The translations under genes were made by a program, and so were the position numbers. From Cloeon dipterum (Eukaryota; Arthropoda; Insecta; Ephemeroptera; Baetidae), in NCBI RefSeq assembly GCF_949628265.1, contig NC_088786.1:41623681-41687680 (forward strand): a stretch of DNA of 64,000 nucleotides, read 5' to 3'. This document shows, piece after piece, positions 11,969 to 22,897 of this stretch. How positions within the stretch are numbered: position 1 is the first letter of the stretch; the number at the start of each line of letters is the position of its first letter. The notes under the pieces are model-generated. The model had not been told where the DNA came from, ran no database searches, and saw only the letters and a program-made list of their open reading frames with translations.

Positions 11969-14900
11969 ATGACAGCAGGATTGGGATACTTTAAGACAGG
12001 ACTGAGGGAGCACAGGGCAGATAAGTATGCGTATATATTATTATTTCCTTAAATTCCTAAAAGTACCGTGTTCCTATATAATGGAAATTTAATTCATTTT
12101 CGCAGCGTTTTCGTCCTGGTCGTACAATACGACTTTATTAATGATCAGGATAGTCGAGAAGATGCCAGAAACGATATAAATAAATTGAAGGACACTTTCC
12201 ACAACAAAAGAAATTGCAAATTTCGCAACATATCTAAACCAAAAGATGAACTGCTCAGGCTTCTTTCTGACGCTACTAAATTGAAGGAACTCTTTGATTC
12301 AGAAGGTGGAATAACTTCAACGGAAAAATTCCACTTTATTATTAATAATTTTTATTTTTTAGGAAGCGTGCCCGATGTTTTCATTCTCTTTATTCTTTCA
12401 CACGGAGGAGAGGATGGAAAAATTCTTACAGATCATAAGGTCAATTCACAGTATGAAACCTTCACAACAAGGGAAGTTTTCGATAGCTTGCAAAATTTGA
12501 ATAAATATGAAAACTGTCTGAAAATGGTCGTATTTGGTGTGAGTTTTTATAATTTAAAATGCATAAATAGGTTTAAAAATATTTAAATTTTACAGCCATG
12601 CCGAGGACAATTGGAAGACTCCATTTGGAGGAAACCGTCATTCTTTGTGAACTTGTTCTACAGCTACAATAACCGAAATTCATGCAGAATTACGCGTGTT
12701 CCCAAATTGCACAACCTTGTTGTACTGTACTCAACAGTAGAAAGTAAATATTCTAATATTTACTAAGCATATCGAAAAATTTTAATCTTATCTATACGCC
12801 AGCCACATCAGCCGTGCGAGATAGCAATAAAGGATCGAGGATTGTTGATGTAATCTGCGACACATTCGACAAATTGAAATGCGATCAGCCTCTAATCTCT
12901 GTACTCACATTGGTGCAGTTCAATATGCACAAGCTTATGATCGAAAAATTGCAAGAAGGGAGTTTACAGGAAAAAAAAATATTTCAGACACCTGAAGTGA
13001 AAATGTCCTCGCAGACTAATAATTTCGTTGTTAAGTCACTCTATGAAGTTCAAAAGTAAGTTAACCACTTTGTGAATCTCTGCCATTTTTATGTCCGTAT
13101 ATGCATAAGAATACCTGAAACAATCCCTGAATCAAGTAAAGACGGATATTACGATTGGAGGGCAACAAGCGAACAATACATGCGAAGAGGACGAGGAATC
13201 ATTTTATACCAGGACAGCTTAGGTAAATTACTTCTTAATTTAGGTTACTGACATATATCACCCTGCTTAATCCTGCATTCTCATCTTAATATATATGTAT
13301 ACCTTATATACAAGTTGGAAACTGTTAAAAATGTTTCCGGATTTTTAGATGAAGAGATGGGAGCGATAGAACTTGCTCTCAAAAATAACCTTGGCGTCGA
13401 CTGCAGTCGCATGGATATCAAAAAGGAATTCAGCTACCAAGAACTTGAAAAAGGTGATTATTCAACCGCATTATTTTGTCCCCTCAAATTATTATTCTTG
13501 TTATATAGTGTTTAAGTGTCAAGATCAAAATTCCAATGTCGCGTTTTTCCTGGCATTCTTGTTCGGACGAGTGGATGAGGACCCAGAGACAAAGGAACTC
13601 TCCGTAGTTGTGAAGGAAAGATTTTTTATGAATCTATTCGAAAGGGAAAGAAGTGTCCCAATAGGAGGCCTTTTGTACGGACTCATAGGCCCCAGAAATG
13701 AAAAGCTGATTGGAAAACCCAAAATCCTATTTGTCATCGATCGACCAGCACCCGTGAGAGATGGATTACAGGAGATAAAGGCAAATATAAAACTTACAAC
13801 ATTTTTTCGATGAACATATCTGCGACTTCAATCAAAAGTCACAGCTTTTTGACCCATAAAAATTTATCGAAAATTATTTTGGCTTCAAAGAGGTTTATTC
13901 CTGATAAACAATTATTTCTGTTTCCAGGATCCTAATGAGCTGGACCATGTGGCCACTAATCATAGTGGCTGGCTAGTCTTCATTTTGCATGATACAGGTA
14001 AGCCCTAGTTGATTGAGTTCGCTATTTTTACAGTATGTACATATCCCTTTACATTGCAGTGAAGGTGAAGAGGTTGATCCATATTTTAAAGAGCGACAAA
14101 CTCAAAACAGACTGTCTGCAAAATTTGCTTGCGGATCTGCTTGTAAATCAAAACCAAGATCGCAATTTTTTAGATTCTACGCTCCAGTACAAAATGACCT
14201 TTCCGCACTTCACCGTCGAACCTGTCTTACAAGTTACGTACAATAGGGGCGAGAGAACGGAAAAAAGCTACCAGAACATTTTGGAAGAGGCATCACTGCA
14301 GGGATTGGGAAGAATTTGGCTGCTGAGTGCGGTCGCCGGAGCAGGAAAAACAGCCATGCTGAATAAACTTTCGATAGACATTCGCGATAAAATTGCGGAC
14401 AAAAAAATCCTTCTAGTGCAACTATCAAAGGTGTCGTCTTTCAACATCAGCAACCAAGACGCGGCGCTTTCAATAGTGAGTGCGTTCCTCGCAGATGCAA
14501 CGCAGAATTCTACCGATGAAGTGAAGAATTGGATTGAAAACAAAGAAGTTTTCGTGTTTATCGACGAGTACGACCATATCACGGAAACTATCAATCAAAA
14601 ATCTGTGTTGGAATTGATTGAGACTCTTGGACGTCATAAAATAGACGTTTGGATCGCCACGAGGCCCCACGGTGCGGCGTCGGTTCAGAAATATTTCCGA
14701 GCAAAGTCAGGAGATGGTGAAAGCCTCATAGTACTTCACATCAATCGTCTAAATGAAGACCAGCAAGCCAAAATCTTGCGCAAGTTGGGCATGTACGAGA
14801 AAAAGTGGAATTATTTTAAAGACATAAAGGACGGAAATATGGTTAACTTTTTGAAAAACCCAATGCACCTCACCGTTGCTGCACGACTCGATGATAGCGC

Positions 14901-15177
14901 AGATATCTGCGAGTTCCTCATTGATCATAAAATAAAACTATTTTTCCATAGGAAAGGCAACACAAACTGGACGCATAAAGAATATTACGATCTGATGAAA
15001 AATCTTTCTAAAATCTTTAACAGAAATATCAATGAACTGGAAGAAAATGATAAACAACTTATCAACGAGTTTGGCATCACGGATATCGACAGCGAAGGAG
15101 ACTTGAAGTACTCTTTTCAGAGTTTCTTTGACTGCTTTCAATCAAACAAAGACGTTGACTGGAGCGAAAGAGCTTAA
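11969..15177 (+). CDS. Caspase - pseudocaspase - STAND (NACHT-like) NTPase fusion
   Basis: Ten exons join in phase (11969-12024, 12106-12305, 12363-12538, 12596-12743, 12803-13055, 13110-13222, 13349-13453, 13509-13753, 13928-13997, 14060-15177) to give 827 residues. Residues 19-250 form a caspase domain with His99 in LSHGG and Cys146 in GPCRGQ, 47 residues apart as in caspases. The small-subunit strand LVVLYSTVE follows. Residues 280-515 repeat the fold (RGIILYQD, VAFFLAFLFGR, KPKILFVIDRPAP, GWLVFILHDT), but FGR stands where SHG should be and no Cys is present, so this half is a pseudocaspase. The large last exon carries a P-loop NTPase: Walker A AVAGAGKT (546-553), Walker B VFVFIDEYD (619-627), the sensor-type motif WIATRP (653-658) and NPMHL. 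These are features of arthropod STAND/NACHT-like proteins. It ends soon after, without a repeat sensor domain. Expected role: a nucleotide-switched protease in cell death or immunity (inference). The ATG used lies 8 bases inside the first exon; an upstream exon is possible. Confidence 0.85.
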
Positions 15178-15827
15178 ATTTTAAACTTCAATCTTGTATC
15201 ACGTAAATATAAATAGATTTAATCAAAATCAGTGTCTTGAGGTTACTTTCCGTTTTAAATGTATCTAAATTTTCGATTTATATGTTAGCCAGCAGTGGCC
15301 ATGCAGATGCGTGTTCAAGATTGGTCCCGCCAGTCAGATTTTTTAACGACGCTATTTTCCTTTGCTGATTTAATAATCTTTTGAGTTAACTACGGGTTTT
15401 AAATGTTTAATTTTCTATAAATTTTAATATTTTTTTCCTAATGGAAATCAGTGGGCGATAACATGTGTAATTGACAATTACTAATTGTATAGTGCAGGGT
15501 GTTGATTTGTTTAATTTTGTGAGCTTATGAATACTTTAAATTTTAATAATTTGTATTGTTAGAGTTCAATGAGCATGATAAATATTATTGTCTCAAAAGC
15601 CAAAATGGCTACAATTATAACCGAACTCAGGAATAATTATACAAATCTGAAATCATGTAGTCTGCAAGGCCAGATTTCAATTACAGGACAGGTTTTTTTC
15701 ATCTTGTTACTATCTACCTCCAACATTTGTATTTATAAAAATGATTTTTACTTTTCCCTTGTGCCACTTATTTTGACATTTTCTTACTATCAAAAATAGA
15801 TAATTTTTTATCTTGAACAAGCACTTG

Positions 15828-16181
15828 TTATGTACATGTTTGAACCCATCTCTCTCCCTTTCTATAAATTCTTATCTTGTCAAATGTCTCATCTTCTCCG
15901 CGACGTGTGCCAGCAGACCGAAAGACGCGGCAGGCACGTGGCCACCAGCCGCGATCAAAGAAGAACCGATTCATGTATAATAATGGCTTTTCATTATATT
16001 TTGCATTACCGTCGAGCGAGCACTTGCTAGCTTTGACGTCTTCCACATCATAAAATGTATTTTTCCAATTCATAGACTGGATCGTGACACCCCAATAAGT
16101 GGCGTCCCATCCACCCTGCCTGTGCTTTCGAGACGGCTTTCGCCAGCTCGGAACAGCAGAGACGGATTCCTGACCTCGCAT
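15828..16181 (-). other. Uncertain 117-codon open frame
   Basis: The frame is long for AT-rich DNA and starts with ATG. It is rich in Arg, Trp and aromatic residues (for example GGWDATYWGVTIQS). No domain is recognised and no splice partner was found. It could be an exon of an unknown gene or a chance frame. Confidence 0.2.
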
Positions 16182-18588
16182 CTGCCTTCCCCAGTATTCC
16201 CTCTTTGTCAGTTACAGTAACGGAATTTTATTTTTTTTTCAAAGTCTCGTTTGCGTTAATGTCATAACTTCAGAACCGCGCATAATTTACGGCCAATTTT
16301 GCAATCAAACGAATTTTTCTCTGTTGGAGTCACTCTTAAAAAATAAACCAAACTCAAAATGTATTAACAAATGCTCAAATTTATGTTTCATTGCTTTTTG
16401 TCCTCCTTCTTGACCAGCAGTAGCATTAATTGAAGAAACGATAAATTGTTCTTAATATTTCACCATTAATTAAAGGCTCACTGAGGAGCAGCCTTTTTCC
16501 ATTTTATTAAATAGATTCAATTATTTCAAGTGTTAATAATTTTCGCGGCACATCCTTTCAATTATTATCAGCTCTCGGCCTCGTTGGCTCTCGACGGTGA
16601 ATAGTTAAAGATTGGCTTCGGGACACTTATCAATTGTTTACGAACGAGAAACCTAGTTCAACTGATCTTATATGCTTGGGCCCATCTGGCCGTTGAAGGA
16701 ACTGGAAAGATAAATAGTACAAACTAATAATACGCGAGATGAGTTATCTTGAGAGGCATCCACGCCGCGAAAAGCGGCACGTCAGGAGACGACGCTCCCG
16801 GTTCTGATAAGATTGAAAAGTTAAGAGGTCGGAGGGCACAAATCATATTTTCTGCAGTATTTGGAAATAGCATTAAATTCGCTGATTAAAGATAATGTAA
16901 ACTTTTTGTTTCTTAATAAAGTACCGTAAACAATTGATTGTGCTGTCCTTTTGGAACTTCCAAACGGGACGAGGGCTAGGAAATATATACTTGATCGATT
17001 TTAAGTGTATTCTTTTGACCTGCTCTATTGATTTTTTTCGGACTTCTCATGTCTATGCAAAGAGGAGACCGTTTGTTTATAGATTACTATTTAGAGGTGT
17101 GTCGAAAATTTACCCGTATATAAAAAGTGGAAGGCCAAAAATAGCACAACATTATGCTCCACAAAAATAAGAATTAAAATGAGGCTCTTTGTTTCCAAAT
17201 TAAAGAATTGCGAATTTAGAAGGATTTGTGGAAGAAAAACGTGATGGAACGAGGGGAAAATCGACATGAAGAAATCTTCCGAAAAGGGCACAACTCGCTG
17301 CGAACACAAACAGCGTCGGCTGCGACGTCACCATGAAAATCAACGTGAAGTTTCGTACAAATTATATAGCTTCTATGACTGTTGGGAGAGGTTTATTGCA
17401 ATTGAAGAAATATGAATTTTCATATATGATCTCAACTTTCATTTAAATCCTGATGGCTAGCTTTTAGCTTCATTTTCATCAAAATGTCTAGTGTCTTTTA
17501 TATAAAAAAAATAAAATTATTTATTATTTGAAATGATAAATGAAAGTATGAATCAAACCTGATATTATTCGTAATTCGTAATAGAGCCTCTGCAACATTA
17601 CGGTTTCTCTAGACCATACGAATTTCCCTGTTGAATGCCATTTTTTTAATAAACGTCTTGCTAACTAAACTTAAAAAAATATATACACATCAATTCACGC
17701 TTAGGAGACGAGAAATTAATAAATCTGAACCCTAGAAAATGAATAGAACGAGCTGGACTTAACAAAAGCACAAGATATCCCGGCTCTAAAAGATTCCGGC
17801 CGTTCTCAAATACGCGTTACTATCTAGTTCTAATATTAATTGATCGTGAACTGCTGGGATATGAATCGAATTGATCAAGGACGATCGGATCAGGGGCCCC
17901 AAATATTTGATTGTGAGACCGATTTTTCGTGCACAAAACAAAAGGATAAAAAAGTGGTACCACTTTCACCGCGGTCTATAGCTTTTTCTGGATCATCTTC
18001 TGCCTCCAAAAACTGGATAATCCGAGATGACGCACAACACTATCACACTGCACATTTCTCTTTCCCTGCACTGCACTCGCAAAAACCCTCAAAATTTGGC
18101 AGAAGTCCTTGCCCACGAGAGTAGTCGAAAAAGCGTGGTGTACCATGCAGTTGACACAACTGAGACTTTGAGAGTCGCAACAAAGTCTAACAACTATACC
18201 AATATTAGCGCTCTGTCTAAGTGGGTTGGGCACTGCATGGGCAGTCTCTTGTTTGTTTTATTAATTGGCGCTTTATTCTGGCGCGGAAACAATTTGCAAA
18301 GTACTCTTTCAACCCCTTCACTACAATTTTGAAAATGTAAATTCATTTTCTCTTGGGCTTAAAAGTATTTTAAACGTAATAGTCTTAAGTAATATATCTT
18401 ACGGGATTTAAACTATCCAAAACTCATCCTAAATTACCACCCCGTCCATGTTATTTTGAAATTCTGCGTCGTTAATTCGCAATTTGAGTCACAGCAACAA
18501 AATTTCTCACAGTGTGTAAAATAAAAATGAGGAAATCTGCGTTGTTCATTTTATAAAATTAGAAATTTAACCAGCCCGTTGGCTCGCA

Positions 18589-18798
18589 TTGTTCAGCAGA
18601 ACGCTCCAGGAGTCCAGGAGTGTCAAAAAGCAATGTGAGGTATTTGAGCAGTTTGGAGATCTAATTCTGGCTACCCAATGCGTCAGAGATGCCAAAAAAG
18701 TGGTTAGTTTAGTGACTCGAAATCCTCAAATTGCTCAACGGGCTGCTTTGCACCTTTCCAGCATGCGTGATTTGGCTTCACGGGACACGAATGTCTAG
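18589..18798 (+). other. Short coding-like fragment, possibly a retrocopy
   Basis: A 69-codon frame has a helical, globular-looking composition (FEQFGDLILATQCVRDAKK). The following GC-rich 160 bases continue in broken frames with repeated stops. This pattern suits a decayed exon or retrocopied gene piece. I do not recognise the parent. Confidence 0.25.
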
Positions 18799-19502
18799 CG
18801 TTTCAAAAAAAGTCCTTTGTGCGGAGGCAAGTGGCCCTTGAGTGCAGGGCTTGGGTCCCTGAAATGTGCGGCCTGGTGCGCCCATTCAATCCATTCGCGG
18901 TGTTATTCGCACTCGGAAATCAGCATTCGTGCCAGTGCAGTAAGCGCCCTTCCCGGTCCGAGAACAGGGATAAAAAGAGCAAAAATAAATTATTAAAATT
19001 TTTAAAAGCACTTAACTATTTATTACGATTGTTTATCTAATTTTATCTGAATTTTTAAAGCAGTATTTGCAGTATACACAATCCTCATATTTTAGCAATG
19101 ATGATTTATCATTTTAAAAAATTACATTTATTGAGGTGCAAAGAATAATTAGTACAATTAAGTTAAAACGTAAATATCGATGATATTACTTCTTTACTTA
19201 ACGAAGAGATGGCAATTTTGAAGATATGAGTAAAAATTCAGGAAAAAACTTGCTGGTGGTCTTCTCTTATTCAAGTCACAAAATATTTTTTACTGTTACT
19301 TAAAGTAAAATGCAGCGTAAGAGCGTATGATATTTCGTAAATTCTCAGAATGCGCGTTCCAAACAATCCAGATTATTGTTAAAGAGTTGGAAATGCAGCT
19401 TGGCATTATTAGGATTTTCGTAGCTGAGCCAACATTTTGTCAGTCAATCATTCTCACTCCCTGAGTAAACTCGTGATTTCGTTTGCTCTCGGCCTCTGTG
19501 AA

Positions 19503-21833
19503 ATGTCTGGATCTGAAGAAAAGCCAACGAAGAGCGCGGCTCCTATCTCAGAACCTAATGATAGGTAAGAATTAATTTGGCCATAATTTGGTTTCGCTTA
19601 TTAATTTATATACAAAATTCAGTGCAGGGTCAGAAGACGAGGAAATAATTCGAATTCTACAAAAACCAGAGTCGCAGCAGCAAATGGACGAACCCCGAAT
19701 TCTCTCAGGTATGTACGGGAATTTGGTTTAAACATTTTATTTTTTATTTTTCCATTCCAAAGTTATATTTTAATCAACATTTTTCCGTTTTCAAAAATCC
19801 CGTAATGATAATCACTATACATATAAGGGACACTTTTTACATTTTTAATAATCGCAGTTCCGAAACGCCCAAAAAGACCTGATTACTCAAACGATCCTCA
19901 AAGTCGACGAGGAAACTCGATATGTTCTGAAGAGGTGAATCCAGAAAAAAGACAAAGGAGGACGGAATTTGGGGTCGGAAATGCTCACGCCTCGACCAGT
20001 TCAGATCAGCGTAAGAAGAATTTGGAACCATCAATAGTTAAAATGTTAATATTTCTAAAAACAGGGGACAATTACATTCCTGGAACTTCGCTCACAGAAT
20101 ATCGACCCGAACAGAGTTTCCAAGGCCAACTGATCCCTCCATCCCAGCCGATAGCAACAGCTTCGGGAGGACACGCGGGTTTCCAGGCTGCATATTTTGG
20201 AAACCAAGAATTTCAAAAACAATATTCTCAGAATCCTGAATTTTGGACGCAGCACGAAGCTGAAAGAAATCAAAATCATCTCGTGCTCTCTCAAGTTCCG
20301 AGAGGTAAATAGAAAAAAATAGGAAATTGTTGAATATTCTAAAATTATTGATTTTCTATCTACCTATTTCCAGATGCATTGGTTTAGTTTAACCTAATTT
20401 TTTCATTTTCTATGTAAATTTTTTAGCCTTAATTGGAATGAATGAATGAATTTATTATTAAACTCATTTAGAATCATTACTGGAAAATTATCGAGAGTCT
20501 GTAGAGAGTTCTTTGCATCATGGAGGAAGAAGTTATTATCTTGCCCTTCAAAAAATGAAAAGTGGCAAAGCTTTCTGGTCCTGATGAGATGAATTATGAT
20601 AATCTTAAAATCTTAGCAAAACTTTTACTCCCTGAGCTTATACTTCTTTTTTTATATAGCCTTAAAATTTGAAACAATGATTTTTTCGTTTTTGAAAATC
20701 ACGTTATCACTTCATAGGGAAACTTTATTTTACGTTTTTGTAACAATTGCAGTTCGGAAACGCCCAGAAGGATCTGATTATTCCAACGATCCACAAAGTC
20801 GACGAGAAAACTCGAATCGTTCTGGGGAGACGCATCCAGCAAAAATACAGAGAAGGACGGAATTTGGGGTCGGAATTGCTCACGCTTCGACTAGTTCAGC
20901 TCCTTGTAACTACACTTTAGAGCCTTCAATCATGAACACATTTTGACATTTCTAAAATTAGGGGCTAATTACATGCCTAGATCCACGCCTGGTGTATATC
21001 TACCCGAACAGAGACGCCAAGACCAACGGGCGACTCCAGCCCAGCCGATTGCAACCGCTTCCGGAGGACACGCGGCTTTTCAGGCTGCATATTATCTTGC
21101 GAACCTAGCATATTTACAAAGACAAATGAATCCCACGTTTGCAACACAGCTCCAAGTTGCAACAGATCAAAACCATCACAGGCCCTCGCAAGTTCTGAGT
21201 GGTAAACAGAAAAATAACAATAGGAAATTCTGAAATATTCTAAAATGATTGATTTTCCGTCACGTTTTTAGTAAATCCTGCTGCTGAAAGTGCCAAATCT
21301 TCCCGAAAAGAGACCCTACTTCCGCAAGGTATGAATCATACTTTTCTAAAATTGATCGTGAAAGAATTTAGTGAGTTATTATTTGTCATTTTATTCCCTT
21401 TTCAGATGCATCGGAGGATGAGAATAAGTTGCAGTGCCCTCACTGTGATTCCAAATTGTCCAACACTACAAATTTGCGTTTACATATTTATAGCATGCAC
21501 GATGATTTGCTCTTCTGCATGGTTTACAATTGCGGACGAGGATTCAAAACACCGAAAGAGCTCGAGGATCACATAGAGAAGGATCACAAAAAGAAAGAGA
21601 GAGGGAAGGTGTTAAAGAAGCGAACTCAAGGAGAACAGACTTCTGCCGTCTGTCCATTCTGCAAACTATCAATAGCAGCATCTGCTATTCACAACCACTT
21701 CCAATCTTGTTTAGAACGTGACTCAGCATCGCCAGTCCGCAAGTGTGAATTGCATATCCCATGCAATATGTACTTCAAAAACGAGGCGGAGAAGGCGCAG
21801 CACGACGAGACAGTGCACAAGAAAAAACCATAA
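19503..21833 (+). CDS. C2H2-type zinc-finger protein with a duplicated exon pair
   Basis: Eight phased exons: 19503-19564, 19623-19708, 19858-20010, 20065-20304, 20753-20905, 20962-21201, 21272-21328 and 21406-21833; 472 residues starting MSGSEEKPTK. Exons 3-4 and 5-6 are a tandem duplication with identical lengths (153 and 240 bases), sharing motifs such as RRTEFGVG, PIATASGGHA and FQAAY. This middle part is Gln/Pro/Ser-rich and probably disordered. The last exon holds the zinc-binding part. First is a classic finger (CPHC...HIYSMH). A second has a four-residue spacer (CMVYNC...HIEKDH). Then come two less regular Cys/His clusters (CPFC...HFQSC and KCELHIPC...HDETVH). The C-terminus is basic. 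It is probably a nuclear DNA- or RNA-binding protein; I recognise no named orthologue. An old LINE fragment lies in the intron between the duplicated pairs. Confidence 0.75.
20470..20665 (+). mobile_element. Fossil non-LTR reverse transcriptase fragment
   Basis: Across two frames the sequence reads ALQKMKSGKA then SGPDEM, followed by a Leu-rich helix. This matches the conserved KxxKAPGPDxI block at the start of LINE reverse transcriptase domains. Frameshifts and stops show it is dead. It lies in the zinc-finger gene's intron between the duplicated exon pairs. GAATGAATGAATG just upstream resembles a LINE tail repeat. Confidence 0.6.
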
Positions 21834-22897
21834 ATGGGATTGGAAAAGTCCAACTCACTTTTAAGGAGAATGTTAAAAGCGATCTGAACACCATCGCTTT
21901 GATTAAAAAAATCCTGGGGATGTAAAATGTAAACAAATGGAATATTTCCGATCGTCCGTCTAAACGAGATTCAATTTTATGAGAAAACACTTACCGGAAG
22001 AATATCCAAGTATTGTAGAATAAAATACAATTTTAACAGCTCTTAGATTTAGTTATACAGATTTTAAGCTTTTGCCCGTGGAAATCTTTCAAGCTAGAAT
22101 TCAGTTCGAAAATTGTCTAAAAATAAAAAGCATTAAAAATCCTCAATTTTCGTGTTTCAGTGAGAAAATTAAATGTTTTCCTTATAAGGACTTAAGAGTG
22201 CGCACCATAGGGGGTTGATACTCTCAGGAGAAGTCTTAGAATAAGAGGGTCAAATGATTTTAAACATCATTTTTAAAAACAAATTAAGCGGGATTTTCAA
22301 TTTTTCGACCTGAATATCTCGGTCCCTGAGGACACGAAAAATCCGAGCTTTCAAACGCGGGGTAGCACGGTCCCGTCGGGCCCCTGGGGCCCGTAGAACA
22401 GTCCTCCGAACTCTAAAATTGCTGAAAATCAACGTTTTTCCGACTTTGAAAATAAATAGCTTGAGCCCTAAGGTTTGGGCCGAACCAAAAATTAAAACGA
22501 CGCCCACAAAATTCCATGTTGAACATTACCAAAATCGACCCGTTAAGGACCTCTGGGGCTCGTCAGGCCGGTCTAAAAAACGAGAAATCATCTCGTTATA
22601 TTTTTCGCAGGGCACAAATGGGCCGAAACGGGTCCCAAAAGATGTGTACATGGCGATATTTCAACCTCCGTACAAACAGCTCCATTTTTTACCACAGCAA
22701 AACGTTTATTTAAATTACAATCTTAATTATTTGGTGGCTAGTTTTTGAAGTTTTTTAAAACAAATTAATAATACATACATAAAATTAATTTTATATCAAT
22801 GTAAGAAAGGTTTAAGAAAGACTAAAAAATTAAGCTAACGATTGTCTACGCATAATTAATCCTTTCAGCGATTTATTGCAATCCATCATTTGCAATT
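21834..22897. repeat. Spacer with unclassified repeat-like sequence
   Basis: From about 22,200 to 22,700 the DNA has phrases such as CTGAATATCTCGGTCCCTGA and evenly mixed GC content, with open frames on both strands and no domain. It looks like an unclassified dispersed repeat. The right part is the 3' flank of the dihydrouridine synthase gene. Confidence 0.3.

Larger units (their letters stand above)
15178..19500. other. Gene-poor AT-rich stretch
   Basis: Apart from two weak open frames listed separately, nothing here could be supported as a gene. A 3' flank of the caspase fusion is followed by AT-rich DNA with GC-richer patches near 15,890-16,190 and 18,580-18,960. Confidence 0.5.
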
